Position numbers and translations under genes: made by a program. DNA of 64,000 nucleotides from Diplosphaera chodatii (taxonomy: Eukaryota; Chlorophyta; Trebouxiophyceae; Prasiolales; Stichococcaceae): the NCBI GenBank assembly GCA_032358165.1, contig JAALGY010000012.1, positions 2,232,001 to 2,296,000 on the forward strand, given 5' to 3'. A model generated the notes under the pieces. The model worked only from the letters and a program-made list of their open reading frames with translations, did no database searches and was not told the DNA's origin. This document shows, piece by piece, positions 1 to 11,774 of the stretch. Each line of letters begins with the position of its first letter. Position 1 is the stretch's first letter.

Positions 1-531
1 TGACGTAGGATTGAGCTGAGCAGATCTGCCGGCAGGTTGCTGATCGTTGTGCCCGGCGCCATGTGATCTGGCATGCAGGCGCTATTGGCAGCAAGGTTTG
101 CACAGCTGCGTGTGCTCCGGCGATGGCAGTTGTCAAATCTGAGCAATGACTCTGCGAATGGCGATTGACGGCTGATCGAGAAGTTCTCCTGGTGCCCTGG
201 ATCCAGGGGATGGCCCATCAGAGCATGCAAAGATGCATGCAGTCCGTGGTGTTTTGAGGCGGGCAGCCGTTGCAAACACTATGAACTGAGTGTTTCAGTT
301 TTGAATTTTACATGGTGGTCGGCATGTCTGCAAGGGTTTCAGGCAGCTGACAGCATGCTGACTTGTGCTCACGTGTTAGGATGCATCCCAGAAGGCTGAC
401 AGCCAAACATGGCCACAGCCATTCATCACCGAAACAAGGCGTCACTTTGAGTTGCCACCTGGTCGCCAAGTGCAGGCTACATAACAACCCGCAGGGGCCA
501 TGCTGATGCAGAAATGCTGCCTGCAGCTCCC

Positions 532-1060
532 TCACATGGCCGCTTTCCACCTCGGGGCACCCCCTGATGCACTGCGCAGGCTGGCGAGGGCATCGAGCTG
601 CAACAGCTGCGTCACCAGCTGCTGTCCGTCCAAAACGACGCAGTGCTGGAGCGAAACTTCATGCAGCCGCCGGCAGGCGCTCAATGCCGCCAGCCCAGCG
701 CCGCACAGGCCTTGCATCGAATGACGGTAACAGGCGCGCTCAGACGAGTAGATGGCCAGCCGCCTCAGGTCTGGCAGCGCCCCAGCCGCCGCCGCCAGCT
801 CCTCGTCCGACAGCCGCCCCACGCACTGCAGCGTCAGCTCCTGCAGGCCTGTCTTGTAACCCGCAGCAGCAGGGCCGCCGCCGCCGCTGCCGCCACTGCC
901 CAGAGCTCCACCGCAGCCCAGCAGCTGTAGCTGCAGCGGCGGGGACTCCGGCAGCACCTCGGTGGTGGACTCGCGCTGGTGGGCCCAGTCGATGGACAGG
1001 TGTAGGTTGGTGAGGTGGCGTCAGCCGGCCGATGGCGGCCTCAGTGCCACACCCTGCAAC
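532..1060 (-). repeat. LRR block, copy 1 of a tandem duplication (frame-broken)
   Basis: This block matches the 1285-1947 block: GCGTEAAIGRLT, PPLQLQLLGC, GRLSDEELAAAAGALPDLR, LCGAGLAALSACRRL and QLDALASL. The start (GCGTEAAIGRLT) and the rest lie in different frames. One extra C around 1019-1023, compared with copy 2, accounts for the shift. It may be a decaying copy or a sequence error. Confidence 0.7.
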
Positions 1061-4000
1061 GTGCAGCAGCATGTACAATACATGGTAAATAGATGACAAG
1101 CCAGAATAGCAGTACTCATATATGATATGGAAACAGCAGGTGCAACCTGCTGGCACATAAGGACACCCTGCTGCTCTCACATGCATACGCCATCATTGGC
1201 ATCGTAGCAGCAGTTGACTCAAAGGCCATTCCCTGGCCGGCTGTTGACAAACCCAGCTTTCGTTGCACTTCTAATGTACACGCACTATATGTCATACCTG
1301 GGCAAGGATTGACGCAGCTGCACATGCAGATGGCGCAGGTTCTCGGCCTGGAATGCTGCTTGACACTTCTCCACTGAGTCTCCGCTCAGCCTTGGACAGT
1401 CTGAGAGGTACAGGCTGGCAAGGGCGCGCAACTGCGGCAGCTGCGCCACCAGCTGCTGTGCCTCTAGATCGATGCAGCCCCCCAGTGACAGGCGCTGCAT
1501 TCGACGGCAAGCGCTGAACGCCGCCAGCCCCGCACCGGACAGGCCTCGCAGCTGAGGTGCACATTGTGCACCGGCAGAAACTGACAGCCACCTCAGGTCC
1601 GGCAGCGCTGCAGCCGCCGCTGCCAGCTCGCCATCAGACAGCCGTCCATTGCACACGAGGTTCAGGTCTTGCAACCCTGTGTTACGCCTGACAAAGCTGC
1701 CGCCGCCAGTGCTGCTGTCGCAGCTGGAAGTGTCCGAGGGGATGCCGGCAGTTTCCGCCGCTGCGCTGCAGCCGAGCAGCTGCAGCTGAAGCTCAGGAGG
1801 CTCGGGTCCGCTGGCCATGTCGCAAATGGAGGTTGGCAGCGGCTGCACAGCGCGATCCCGGGCCCGGTCGATAGACAGATCCAATCTGGTGAGGCGTGTC
1901 AGCTCCCCGATGGCAGCCTCGGCGCCGCAGCCTACAGTATGCAGCAAGCAACTTCCATAGATTGCTGTTGCTGCTGGTCACAGCATGCTGCGCTCAAGCA
2001 TACCGTGACCTCACCTGAATAGTCAACACACACTCGACGACAGGCTTGACAGTGGTGCGGATGTCCAGAGTCACGGTGCCATCATTGCAGCGCAGGTCAG
2101 AGGCGGCGTCCTCGCATATGACAGAAGCGCCAGCCGACTAAGGAGCCATAGAGCACACACTCACCAGGTAGCATGGCGCCTATCAGTCGTCGCAGCGGCA
2201 GCTGCGCCGATGCAAGAGCAGCGATCCAGCCGCCTATCCGGTTCCCGTCACCCCATCCTGCGAAGTGGCAGCAGTATCAGCAGGTCAAGAAGACAGCACA
2301 GCATGTCAAGACCCTGCGCCCGTCTTCAAGCCTCATTCTTAGTTTGTGATGACCTCCAGACAGACCAGACACTCTTGTTTTGAGCATGCTTGCTGCTCAG
2401 TGCTGTTCCTCCAGCGCCTATGTGTGGGAGTTGCGCCTCCCACTCCAAGCAGCAATTTTCCAACACTTTGTGATAAGCCAGCACGACAGCCCAGCGTACT
2501 GCTAGGATGCAGGCGGTGTGAGCTTTTGACAAGCTGCCTTACATGGCACCTGCACAAGCTGCTACGGAACTCGTAGGCAGCATTACTTCAAGCGACCTGT
2601 TAGTGTTGGTCGTGTTGCCAATGCCCAACCCACTCGCTGACTGACGTGCTGAGAAACGAGCTTAGAGCGGCTTATACAATACATGCAAACACCCTACTGA
2701 TGGCAGAGATGAGGTCTCCTATTCCCACCTTCGAGCTCCAGGCTGGTCAACCTGCTCAGCGATGACAGTTGCGCCAGCTGCGCATCCTCAAATCTAGATG
2801 GGTAGCTCAGCCGAAGCTCCCGCAGCAGTGTCAGCTGCGCAATTGCCCCGAGGGCATCGCACCCCGCATCATCGGCACCATAGGCCAGTGTTGTCAGTCC
2901 CGTCAGCGCCGCCAAGTGTTCAACGCCAGAGCGCTGGAGCTGCAGCGGTAGAGTAGCACCAACGATCACACCACCAATTTGGATGCACGGACAGCTCAGC
3001 TACATCCCTGCAGATGTGCCAGCCAGCAGAACCCTTTCGAGGTTGCTTTGCAAGCACCAGTCGGTCGAACTTGCAGATGCTACTACTGCTGTGACATCAC
3101 TGGGTTGACAAGTTAGAGCCCTTGGTATCATTCTTCCAAGGGACACTGCACTCGCAGGCGGACAGGCACCCAGTTGTTGGCTGTCTAGCGTCACATTGCA
3201 GACTACAGTTACTGTAGTTGCAGGGGGTTGCCAGGACCGACCACAGGCAAGGCACTGCACGGGCTGCCCAACTTGTGTCTGAAACCCCTGTGAGCTGCAG
3301 AAGAGGCGACTCCTCTCAACACATCACTCCGCTCTTGACCGCTGCCATCATGGGCTAACTAAGCAGTCGCATTTGATTTGATTACCTGGATCGACGTGCT
3401 GTGAAAGTTCAGGACTCTGAGAGTCCCAGCCGTGGATCCCAGTGCCACTAGCAGCTCGCCGCCATGGCCGTGGGCAAACTGCAGCGAGACCTCCTCCACG
3501 ACCGCTGCTGCCGCTAACACCTGCACCAGGGCGCCTTTACACCTGCATGTTCACCCACCGGTATGTTGTGACATGAAGCCCGCTGGTACAGGGAACCTCA
3601 AGCGGACAGATTGTACTGAACAGTTTGTGAAGCGGTGCTGATGCCCTTTTTCTGCCGTGTCAAAGCTAAATAGCAGTACCAGCCCATGTGCAACCTGCTC
3701 ATCCTTTGACCCTGATGATTTAGCCAGGGTTCACCCTGACATCTCGTGACAAACTCAGGCCAACTACAAGGGACGAAGTCAGGGCAACCTCCATGCAGCG
3801 CAAGCCGCAGGATACAGCCCATGGCAAGCCTGCTTCCTACTGCAAGATCTGAGTGCACTCACGCTTTGAGGTGCAGCACGCGCAGGCATTTTGCGACTGC
3901 CGTCAGCTCGAATTCAATGCCAGACGCCACACTGCAGCCGCTGAGACGCAGCTCCTGCAGGGTGTCAAATGGCGGTAGTGGTTCCAGCACACCGTGCTCG

Positions 4001-6177
4001 CGCCTGCACAGTCAAGTGATCACAAAGTCACGGTCTATACTCCAGTGCTGCACTCTGTCTCATCCGCAGTCTATGGTCCACAAGAAGCATGGCCATGTCG
4101 GCCTTAGAAGGGCGAGATCATCACTTGGGAGCATCTGCATCTCAGAGACGTAAACGCTGGCTGCACTCAGCGTGACTCAGCCAGCATTGCAGTCGCTGTG
4201 ACGCCACACAGGGTCACGCATGATGCGGGAACTTGCAAGCTGCCCAGCTTCCGAGACATGCCCCGCATGTTCTTAACTCAATTGCTTGCAGCACTCCAAC
4301 AGTTGTGCGTGCAAAACACTTCAGGTGCAGACGGTAGGTGCAGTCGGGTCGCGGCAGTCAAAGCTCTACCCAGGCTGGGCACTGAAATGGAGCACGGCTG
4401 CTCCAGTGTGGGCACCTGAAGGACATTGGCGGCAGCCAGCGTCCACATATGCCCGTGTTCAGAGTCACCAGGTGCGGGAAGCCCTGTAGCGGCAACGGTT
4501 GACGCTGAACCGCGTCAGTCACGCCGGGCGTGTGGTGGTATGACACCTGCACATGTAGGCTGCAGCATCAACTGATCCGTGTGACACTGCCTTGTCTGTT
4601 TACAAACTGCTGTTGCAAGCTAGCAACGCCATCGTTGTTTATATGCGACGGGTGTGCAGGAGCGGGTGTGCCTGGTTGGCTGTGTTCCCGTACGATCATG
4701 CAGAAGACCATAATCACCATGACATTGGGACCCAGCCGTAGCCAGTGCAGCCGAGCATCGCATATGTCTGCCTCCAGTCGCAGCTGTCTTAGTCTTGGCA
4801 GACGGGCCAGCGCTGAGAGGTCTCGCTGCAGGGTGGTCTGCATGCGAAGCGACAAGGATTCACAGATGTGTATGCCTATCAGTTGTGCATTGCATTCACG
4901 TCAGTCAAGCATGTTGCAAGGTCAACCTCTGCTCAGAACACTCCATGGGTCCACTGGCTATGTGGTGGTGGTGAGCAGAAGAGAGCCCTCAAGACACAGA
5001 CCGCAACTGGAACAGCGGCCTCTGCCCAAGTGTGTTGGCATTTCAACCGCAGCGCCAGTGACTCCAGGTTGGGCAGCTGTGGGGCCAGAGCCGCAACACC
5101 CTCCGTCTTGCCCAAGTCCAGGTGCGTCAGCTGCGTCAGGCTCGCAAAATGCTGCACATCTGCAGTAGAAAGGAAAGCTTATTACTCGGTCCCGCCTCTC
5201 AGAACTGCTGATGAGGGTGCTGAGTCAACACGGCACCAGCATCGACAGCAGCAGTGAGGCGCAGGCTATACAAGCTATCAATGCGCACCTGTTGCCAGCA
5301 GCGCTGGGTCCACAGCAAAGAAGTCGTCCAGCACGAGCGACTGCAGCGCCGTCAGCCGCGGCAGCACATCGACCAGCCCGGCGTGGTGGAACCTTTTGAC
5401 CAACCGCAGCGCCAGGTGCGTCAGGCCGCTAAGCTGTGTCCAGGCGTCAAGCGGCATGTCCTCGAACATCCTGGGCACAGTCCGCAGCCTGAACATAGTG
5501 ACTTTGCTGCCGGCATCTATGGGGTGTCACCCACATTTCACCAATGGATGGCTTGGTCTGGGTGCCAGGCATAGTTGCATACCAGAAGAGACATAGCTGA
5601 CGTCGCAAACATGCATGTGTCAGCGTGGCGGCAGAGCACATCATGACTAGATGTGCATGACAGTACATGTGCATGACGTTGCCGCAACAGATGATCGGCA
5701 TCTAGATTGTCCAGGTGATGCTACGGGAAGAGCATTACTCACGGCATGTCGAGGCTGCGTAGGTGTGGCATGGCAAGTACCTCCATTGTGGCAGTTGCAC
5801 CTTGAATGTGAAATCTCCATGGCTGAATCTTGACGGTGTGCAGGCCTGCGTCGTACAATAGATTGGGAGCGTTGCCAGACGGCTGTATGTGATGCATGTG
5901 CATATGCTGCAGCTGCTGAAGACGGATTGCAGCGTTTGCCAGCGCTGTGCGAGGGCTCTGTGTCGGTGTGATCACCTTTGCAGCGGTATGTGATGTTACG
6001 CAGCTCGTCAGCGCCCGCATTTAGGTGCAATGTGGCGTGCGTGGTGAACAGATCTGCAGCAAGGCGCATCGACCGGCACACGCTGCGAAGAGCTGCGATG
6101 TCATCCTGACTCAGGTAACCAACGATAAGACTGGTCACATCATTTGGCAGAGTCAGAATCGTCATCTGCAGCGTCAA
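532..6177 (-). CDS. F-box / leucine-rich-repeat protein (multi-exon)
   Basis: The first exon (6177 down to 5976) encodes an N-terminal F-box-like segment with LPNDVTSLIVGYLSQDDI followed by ALRSVCRSMR. A donor gives a phase-1 join to exon 2 (5944-5743). Further left, separate open segments on the same strand carry LRR signatures: 5278-5496 (LSGLTHLALRLV), 4933-5157 (LTQLTHLDLGKT), about 4740-4855 (LPRLRQLRLEA), 2694-2969 (LTLLRELRLSY), 1285-1947 and 532-1013. F-box/LRR proteins usually act as substrate adaptors of SCF ubiquitin ligases; that role is inferred. Exons between 5278 and 2000 were not joined base by base, so this could be two adjacent genes. The C-terminus is unclear and may run past the left edge. 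The last LRR block has a frame break near 1019-1023 (see findings). Confidence 0.6.
1285..1947 (-). repeat. LRR block, copy 2 of a tandem duplication
   Basis: This open segment begins GCGAEAAIGELTRLTRLDLS and continues through PPELQLQLLGC, GRLSDGELAAAAAALPDLR, LSGAGLAAFSACRRM and LVAQLPQLRALASLYLSDC. Each of these strings has a close counterpart in the same order in the block at about 532-1060, so the two are a tandem duplication of one LRR-coding unit roughly 0.85-0.9 kb apart. The reading frame is open throughout this copy. Confidence 0.8.
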
Positions 6178-6672
6178 GTGACGTACAATGATGGCGCTGG
6201 CGCGAGCACAGTGCTTGCAATCACTGGCGCCGCTGAATCAATGCTTTTGTTGCAGTTGCATGCGGAGCACATGCAACTGGAGTTGTTGTGGCAACTCAGC
6301 CAAGGAATTGATCATGAAAGTTGAAAGTACGACGCAAAGCGCCTCGATTAGGAGGCAGCCAGCGTGAATAAAGCGATGACTATCCCGATTCCCAGCTGGT
6401 GGACTTGAGAAGTCCAGGCCCAATGTGATCATCAAGCCACTAGGTCTCAGGTTGCCATCCCTCGGCAGGTCTCTCTGCCTACAGGTTGAAGACACAAACA
6501 CAAGCAGCATCAGTGTGGTCATCTGCCTGCATGCACGCTGACCTGACAGGCATATACATTTTGGCACCCTGGACCGAAACCCAACGTAGGCCCTCTCCTG
6601 CAATTAGTTAACCAGTATGACTGACACTCTGACAGGCACCCGACTGTGCAGGCACTCCACTTGAGTAGGACC
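6178..6672. other. Intergenic, no gene seen
   Basis: About 0.5 kb lies between the F-box start and the end of the next minus-strand gene. It should contain the F-box gene promoter. No conserved motif or convincing exon was recognised. Confidence 0.4.
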
Positions 6673-8999
6673 TCAAGTCTGCAGCAAGGTGCATGCGCTG
6701 TCCAGCAGCTGCAGCGCCAAAGCCGACAGCAGCGCCGCCAAGTCGTCCACCAAGCCCGCCACAGAGCGCAGCAAGCTGGCGGCATCCCCATCCTGGGACT
6801 GCGGGACATACGTACACAGCGCAATCATCAGGGTTTGGTGCTGCTACCTTGTTGTCACACGATTATTATCATTCAGTTCAACATGTTGACACGGTCTCGG
6901 GATGCCGGCTGCCACTCGTACATCGCATCCTGGCAGCTGCATATCCTGCATCTCCTTCTTGGGTCAACCCTTTACCATACATGCATGGGCAGCCGTTCAG
7001 TGCTCAGCACACCACCCACCTCGCGCTGCAGCAGGCGTGAGAGCAGCCCGTGGCTGTCGAACCAGCTGGTGGCCAGGGTCAGCGCCGCAGCAAGCACAGC
7101 AACCCGCGTGTGCAGCAGCTGCGCCCCCTGTGGGGAGCGCATGGACTCCACGGTGGCTGGTACGCTGCTGCTATCGAGGCTGGCGCGGCCGTCGCCGCCG
7201 TCCCGAGTGCGGCACCGCAGCTCTGCCCAAAACCTCCGGAAGCAACCTGCAGCGCGCGTGCCACAGCTGCCAGCGGCTGCACAGCCATCGCCGAACGATT
7301 CTGTGCGGCTGCTGTCGCCAGTATGTCAGCAAGCGCCAAGGACATCTGCTGCAGCTGCCGCTGGCCAGCGGCTGCCGCGGCGACGCTCGCGCTACCCACA
7401 ACCTGGCTCAGCAGCCTGACCATCCTGCTTGTAAACTGGTTGGCAACACGCTGTGTGGGGCCGCTGCCCTGCAGCGGCTCGCCTACCCAGCAAGAAAGCT
7501 GGAGAATCGACTCCAAGGCAGCATCCGCAGCCTGCCGCCGCTCTGTGGCATGCGCCTGCCCACAGCAGGGTACGGGGTTTCACAGTGTGCAGGTGCGCAG
7601 CAAGTAGTAAACTACAGTGCATCGGAGTGATGCTCATGGGCTGCATGCTGCTGGGTGTGCACGCCGTCAGGTGTAACAGCAGAGGCAGCATTGTGCTGCA
7701 CACAGCCTGCAGGCAACGACCATCGAAACAGGCTCCATGGCTGAAGCCCTGTACACGCTTGCAGGTAGACACCATAGCAACCACCTCGGTCCCAGAAGCA
7801 GGCTTTGACTGCCCGCGTACCTGGCTTCTCGGGCGCTTCCGCAGTACCTGGCCGGCTGCCTCCACAGCCACTTCTGAGGCGGCAAGCATCACGGCGCCCA
7901 GGTCGCCGATGCTGTCAGCCCCCTGCTGCCTGCGTGCATGCAGAGCCAAACTGCAGGTTTTCCAAATGATCAGTTAGCAGCCATCGCACCTCGCAGCAGT
8001 GACGTTCAGCTGCATGCGCATCAACTGCTGCTTGACACAGTGCGAAGGACTAGTCCAGCAGGCTGAGGGGCACAAGCATGGGATTCTCTGCGAAGGACTA
8101 GTCCAGCAGGCTGAGGGGCACAAGCATGGGATTCTCTGCCGCTGCCTGCAACACCTGATACCTGCTCTGCAATGAACCAAGATTCACCACAGTTCCATGC
8201 GTTCGAGGTTGCCGGTGGAGCAAAACATGTCACAGGAGCTGACCTGGAGAGCGCCTGCTTCGAACGCCCTGAGCACGTACGTGTTCCTGTGCAAGATCTC
8301 CTGCCGCAGGGGCCCGTGTGCAGTGTTTGGGTCCTGGTATGCCGCAGCAGCCAGCACCGTGACCGCGTCGTTCCGATGCTGCGCCAGCTTGGTAACGAGC
8401 CCAGCGTGCTCCGCTGCGGCGATGATCACGCCGCTGTGCATGTCGCACAGTGTGTGAACCATGCGGCGGCTGTCCCGCCAGCCGAGGTGTGGCTGTGCAC
8501 CGTGGCCGTCTGCCAGCAGCGCCGCGATGGCTGCGCACGCTGCCGCAGCTGTGTCGGCTCCATACAATGTGGGGTCACACAAGTGCAGCAGCAGGTGGAA
8601 GCCGGCCACCAGGTTTACTTCCGCGTCTGTGCCACCCATCTCCTCACGCACAAGCGTGTCGAGCACCATGCCCACCATGGACGTCCTACATCCAGCGCAA
8701 TGTCACCCATGTATCGTTGGTCCATGACGCATGGATACACCATATCATCAGGCACGATGCTGCGATGGTGATGCTGTCGCCCGGTCTGCATGCACGCATG
8801 CTTGCGCAACGCGCCTGCTGCGGGCGTCCAGGCACAAGCCCAGGAGTTTTTCGTGTACTGCTTGCGACTCGCAGCCGATGAGCCTGCGCTGCAGCTCCGC
8901 CTGCAGCTGCGGCACATCAAGGAGATGGCGTACAGTGGTGTGCAAATTGCCCATGACTGACGCCATGCTGGGCTGCTGCAGACCTCCTTGTAGCAGCAC
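6673..8999 (-). CDS. Ala/Leu-rich helical-repeat protein (ARM/HEAT-like), unknown function
   Basis: I do not recognise a specific family. Open segments read on the minus strand look like stacked amphipathic helices. They lie at 8748-8999 (VRHLLDVPQLQAELQRRL), 8184-8690 (NLVAGFHLLLHLCD; AACAAIAALLADG; GLVTKLAQHRNDAVTVLAAA), about 7815-7949 (IGDLGAVMLAASEVAVEAAG), 7079-7516 (MVRLLSQVVGSASVAAAAAG; SLALADILATAA), about 7015-7080 and 6673-6810. The last one ends in-frame with a stop at 6673-6675. The pattern suggests an ARM/HEAT-type scaffold, which is inference. The start is uncertain: the Met at 8999 is the furthest upstream seen in frame. The 48-bp duplication at 8042-8137 lies between two of the coding segments. 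Confidence 0.45.
8042..8137. repeat. Perfect 48-bp tandem duplication
   Basis: Two identical 48-bp units, 8042-8089 and 8090-8137, sit head to tail without mismatch. The unit length is a multiple of three, so both units read in the same frame. On the minus strand one frame gives a 16-residue unit containing SHACAPQPAGLVL twice; another frame meets a stop in each unit. Confidence 0.97.
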
Positions 9000-9073
9000 A
9001 CTGTCAGCGTCGCATATATATAAGATCGCCTGCCCTGAATGCGCCTGCTAGACAGCCTGCTGCGGCTTGTCAG

Positions 9074-9117
9074 ACTCGCATCTGACCGTTCCGATACTCG
9101 CATCTGACCGTTCCGAC
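9074..9117. repeat. 22-bp tandem duplication
   Basis: Two 22-bp units (9074-9095 and 9096-9117) share ACTCGCATCTGACCGTTCCG and differ only in the final base. They lie just beyond the Met at 8999 of the helical-repeat gene, in probable 5' or promoter sequence. Confidence 0.95.
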
Positions 9118-9845
9118 ACCACACAGTTCGCCTAGGTGCGCCGTCCAACAGATGCAGATAGACGTCGTGCACATATCACATCTGCACAAAATACGGTGCA
9201 AATCGCTGCCTTCAGGCAGGCAAGAGTATCGACCACGTGGTGTGTTGGTACCATCGCTGATAACGGGGTTGCAGGGGCTTCATCAAGGCACCGCCAGTAT
9301 TTAAAGTAGTATTTTAAGTGGCGGTGACAAACCCTGATCACGTTGCTTCGGGCTGCTTTGCATTGCCAGCCGCCGTGTACAGGAATCACACGGGCAAGTG
9401 CGCTGCACATTCATCTTCCCGCAAGCCGACGAGGTTGAGGAAGGAATCTTGCAAAACAGCATCGGTACTGTCTAGCGTATGCATATGTGATTGTGCGCTG
9501 TGTTGAGTGCACAGGGTCCCTTGTTGCAACCACATGGCTTCCCCAAGCATGATGGACCTGGCAGGTGGTGTGCAGGCAGCATGCTGCTTCAATGGACATG
9601 CTACTGTTGCAGTTGAAACAACGCTCAGCAGACACCACAGATGCTGCCTGCCAGTAAGGGTTTGCCAGTCTGCTAACAAGGGCACTAGTGCAGCAGGCCC
9701 CGCACAGGGTAAACATCTTCAGTAACCTCAACCCTAAGGAACCCCTGCATGGTTGTTCTGGTATGCCAACAGGCCCTGCTGCCAATTTTCGGCTGTCATC
9801 CCTGCAACAACACACAACAGTATGTGCACTAGTGTGCCGGCCATG
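9118..9845. other. Intergenic, no gene seen
   Basis: About 0.7 kb separates the helical-repeat gene from the end of the phosphatase gene, both on the minus strand. Six-frame reading gives only low-similarity open stretches; nothing convincing was seen. Confidence 0.4.
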
Positions 9846-11134
9846 TCATACAAGCACACGCGCTGTTGGTATGAAACCTTGAAATAGCAGATGCACACCT
9901 TCAGGGGTGTACACGGAGGTCACGCCCAACGTAGACACATCGCGAATATTCCGCATCTGTAAAAGAAGGAGTGAAGTGTGACTCGGCGCCTGGGTTTCTG
10001 TCTGGCAACGTCCTGAGTCCACACCAGCGGTAACATGTGAGACCTGCACTTTCCAGACTCTACACACAAAAGGGCCACACCTCGTTGTCAAAGAATAGCA
10101 TTTCACTATATGGCACACCGCTGGCCTTGTGCACCTATGCAGATGAGACATATGATATTCATATGATGCATCGAAGGCCGTGCATTCTCGCTACAAAAGA
10201 CGAGGGCCAAGTCCACTGACGGCACAGCAAGCGGCTGGAAGCACCTGCCGAAAGTGTTTCGTCTTCGAGCCATAGTAAATCTCCTGCAACCAGACTCTGC
10301 AACATTCCGCGCGGCCTCAACACCACCATCATGAGCTGCTCGCATGCTGCAAAGCTGTGCATGCCTTCAATTCATCGTTGTAAAGCAATGCTTTCGCTGA
10401 AAGTGTCGAACAGGGCTCACTGAATATTTCGTGGCATCTGCCAGCGTGACGCCGGGTGCGGCTTCAAAGAGCCGCATGCAGGCCACTGCCCATGGCGGGT
10501 AGTCGCAGCGGGACACCACCGCAACCTCTGACTCCTGGAAACGTTCCGATGTCACGACCTCCCGCAATATGTCATGGCTGTCACCCATGAGCCGCACCTG
10601 CACAGTTTCAGCAGGTCGCCCATGAACACATGCGCCGTCGTCCAGACGGTCTTTGCCACTAAATAAAACCCTATGGAGAGGATGAGCGATTGTCATAGCA
10701 ACAGGCCGCACCATCTCTCCCCTCCCATCCTTGACCAGCCGGCCCTCACGGTCAGCGGGTGTGAACGGCGGGCCAGACAACATGTACATCTCCGGCCACC
10801 TGGAGAACATCGAGGTGCAGTGTCGACAGACAACACAGCAGTTGCCGCGCAATTGCAAGGCCACTGGTGGTACGCGTACAGTCCTGTCTCCCAACACGAG
10901 TGGCAGCTGAGCGCACCACAACGTGCCGTCAAGGTCAAAGGCGATGATTTTGGGGACGGGCACCGCTGAGACGCCGCCAGTCGCCCCACTCGGCGACTGC
11001 TGCTGGCCTTTGCCTGCAGACCAACCGCCATCATCCACACGAGGCTCGAACGATGTCGACAGTGGCTGCCAGCATTGTGGGAAGCGAGCGGATGTGTTGT
11101 GCTCTTGCCCTGGTGGTGTGCTGGTGCTGCGCAT
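9846..11134 (-). CDS. Magnesium-dependent phosphatase-1-like HAD protein
   Basis: HAD-superfamily phosphatase resembling MDP-1, a soluble enzyme expected to use an aspartyl nucleophile. An upstream segment ends in KIIAFDLDGTLW, containing the DxD nucleophile motif. Splicing out an intron (GTGCGC to CTCCAG, about 10810-10913) joins this to WPEMYMLSGPPFTPADREG, giving GTLWWPEMYML as in the family. Then come SEVAVVSRCDYPPWA with CMRLFEAAPG, an exon near 10080-10120 encoding PYSEMLFFDNE, and a last exon MRNIRDVSTLGV, VYTPEGVHLLFQGF ending at 9846. Family members usually have FFDDE where this has FFDNE. The start at 11134 is the most upstream Met in the HAD-motif frame; a more distal 5' exon is possible. 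Confidence 0.82.
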
Positions 11135-11774
11135 TCACAGGTTGGCTGCATGCAGCGTGTCCCACGACCATGGCACACATGTTCACCCTGTTTCTGCTCC
11201 ACTAAAAGAGCAGCTTTTGCAGACGACTTCTGCAGGGCGCCCTTTGCCATGCAGCTGATCAGCAGCGCCGCCGCGCGCACCGCTGCTGCTCTCCGCCCCA
11301 CTGGATGGTGTGACCCCTGCCTCTGGATGCAACATGCAGCTGGGGGTGGTGATCTATGACACGTCCTCTCAGGGCTGCCTGTGGTCACCCGACGATCGCT
11401 GGCGAGCTGTGCACAGGTCCCTATTCGCATGGGCTCACCACGCCAGCAGGGCACGGTGTAAATGGGCACAGTGCCCAAGCCCAGCTGAGCGGCAACACGC
11501 TGCGCTTGTTCTGTGCCAACCAATCCAACACAAGTGCAATAGAACTAGCAGACAGCTGCGCTGGTCGATGCACCTGGCAACAATGCAGCCTCATAATATC
11601 TTGGTATCTGCCCCTCAGCGCGGGAAGCACGTTCCCGCGCCACACAGCTTTGGTCGGCGTCAAGACGCGGCAAATCGACACCATTGCTCCACCACACGAG
11701 CGCTGCACAATTGCAGATGCATCAGGACACCTGACTGACTGCTTTACGCCACCGCATCGGCGCTTGGGAGGTGC
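11135..11774. promoter_or_regulatory. Divergent intergenic region (phosphatase / RH3)
   Basis: The 640 bp between two divergent genes should hold both promoters and 5' leaders. No core promoter motif could be identified with confidence. Open frames across it show no recognisable domain. Confidence 0.4.
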
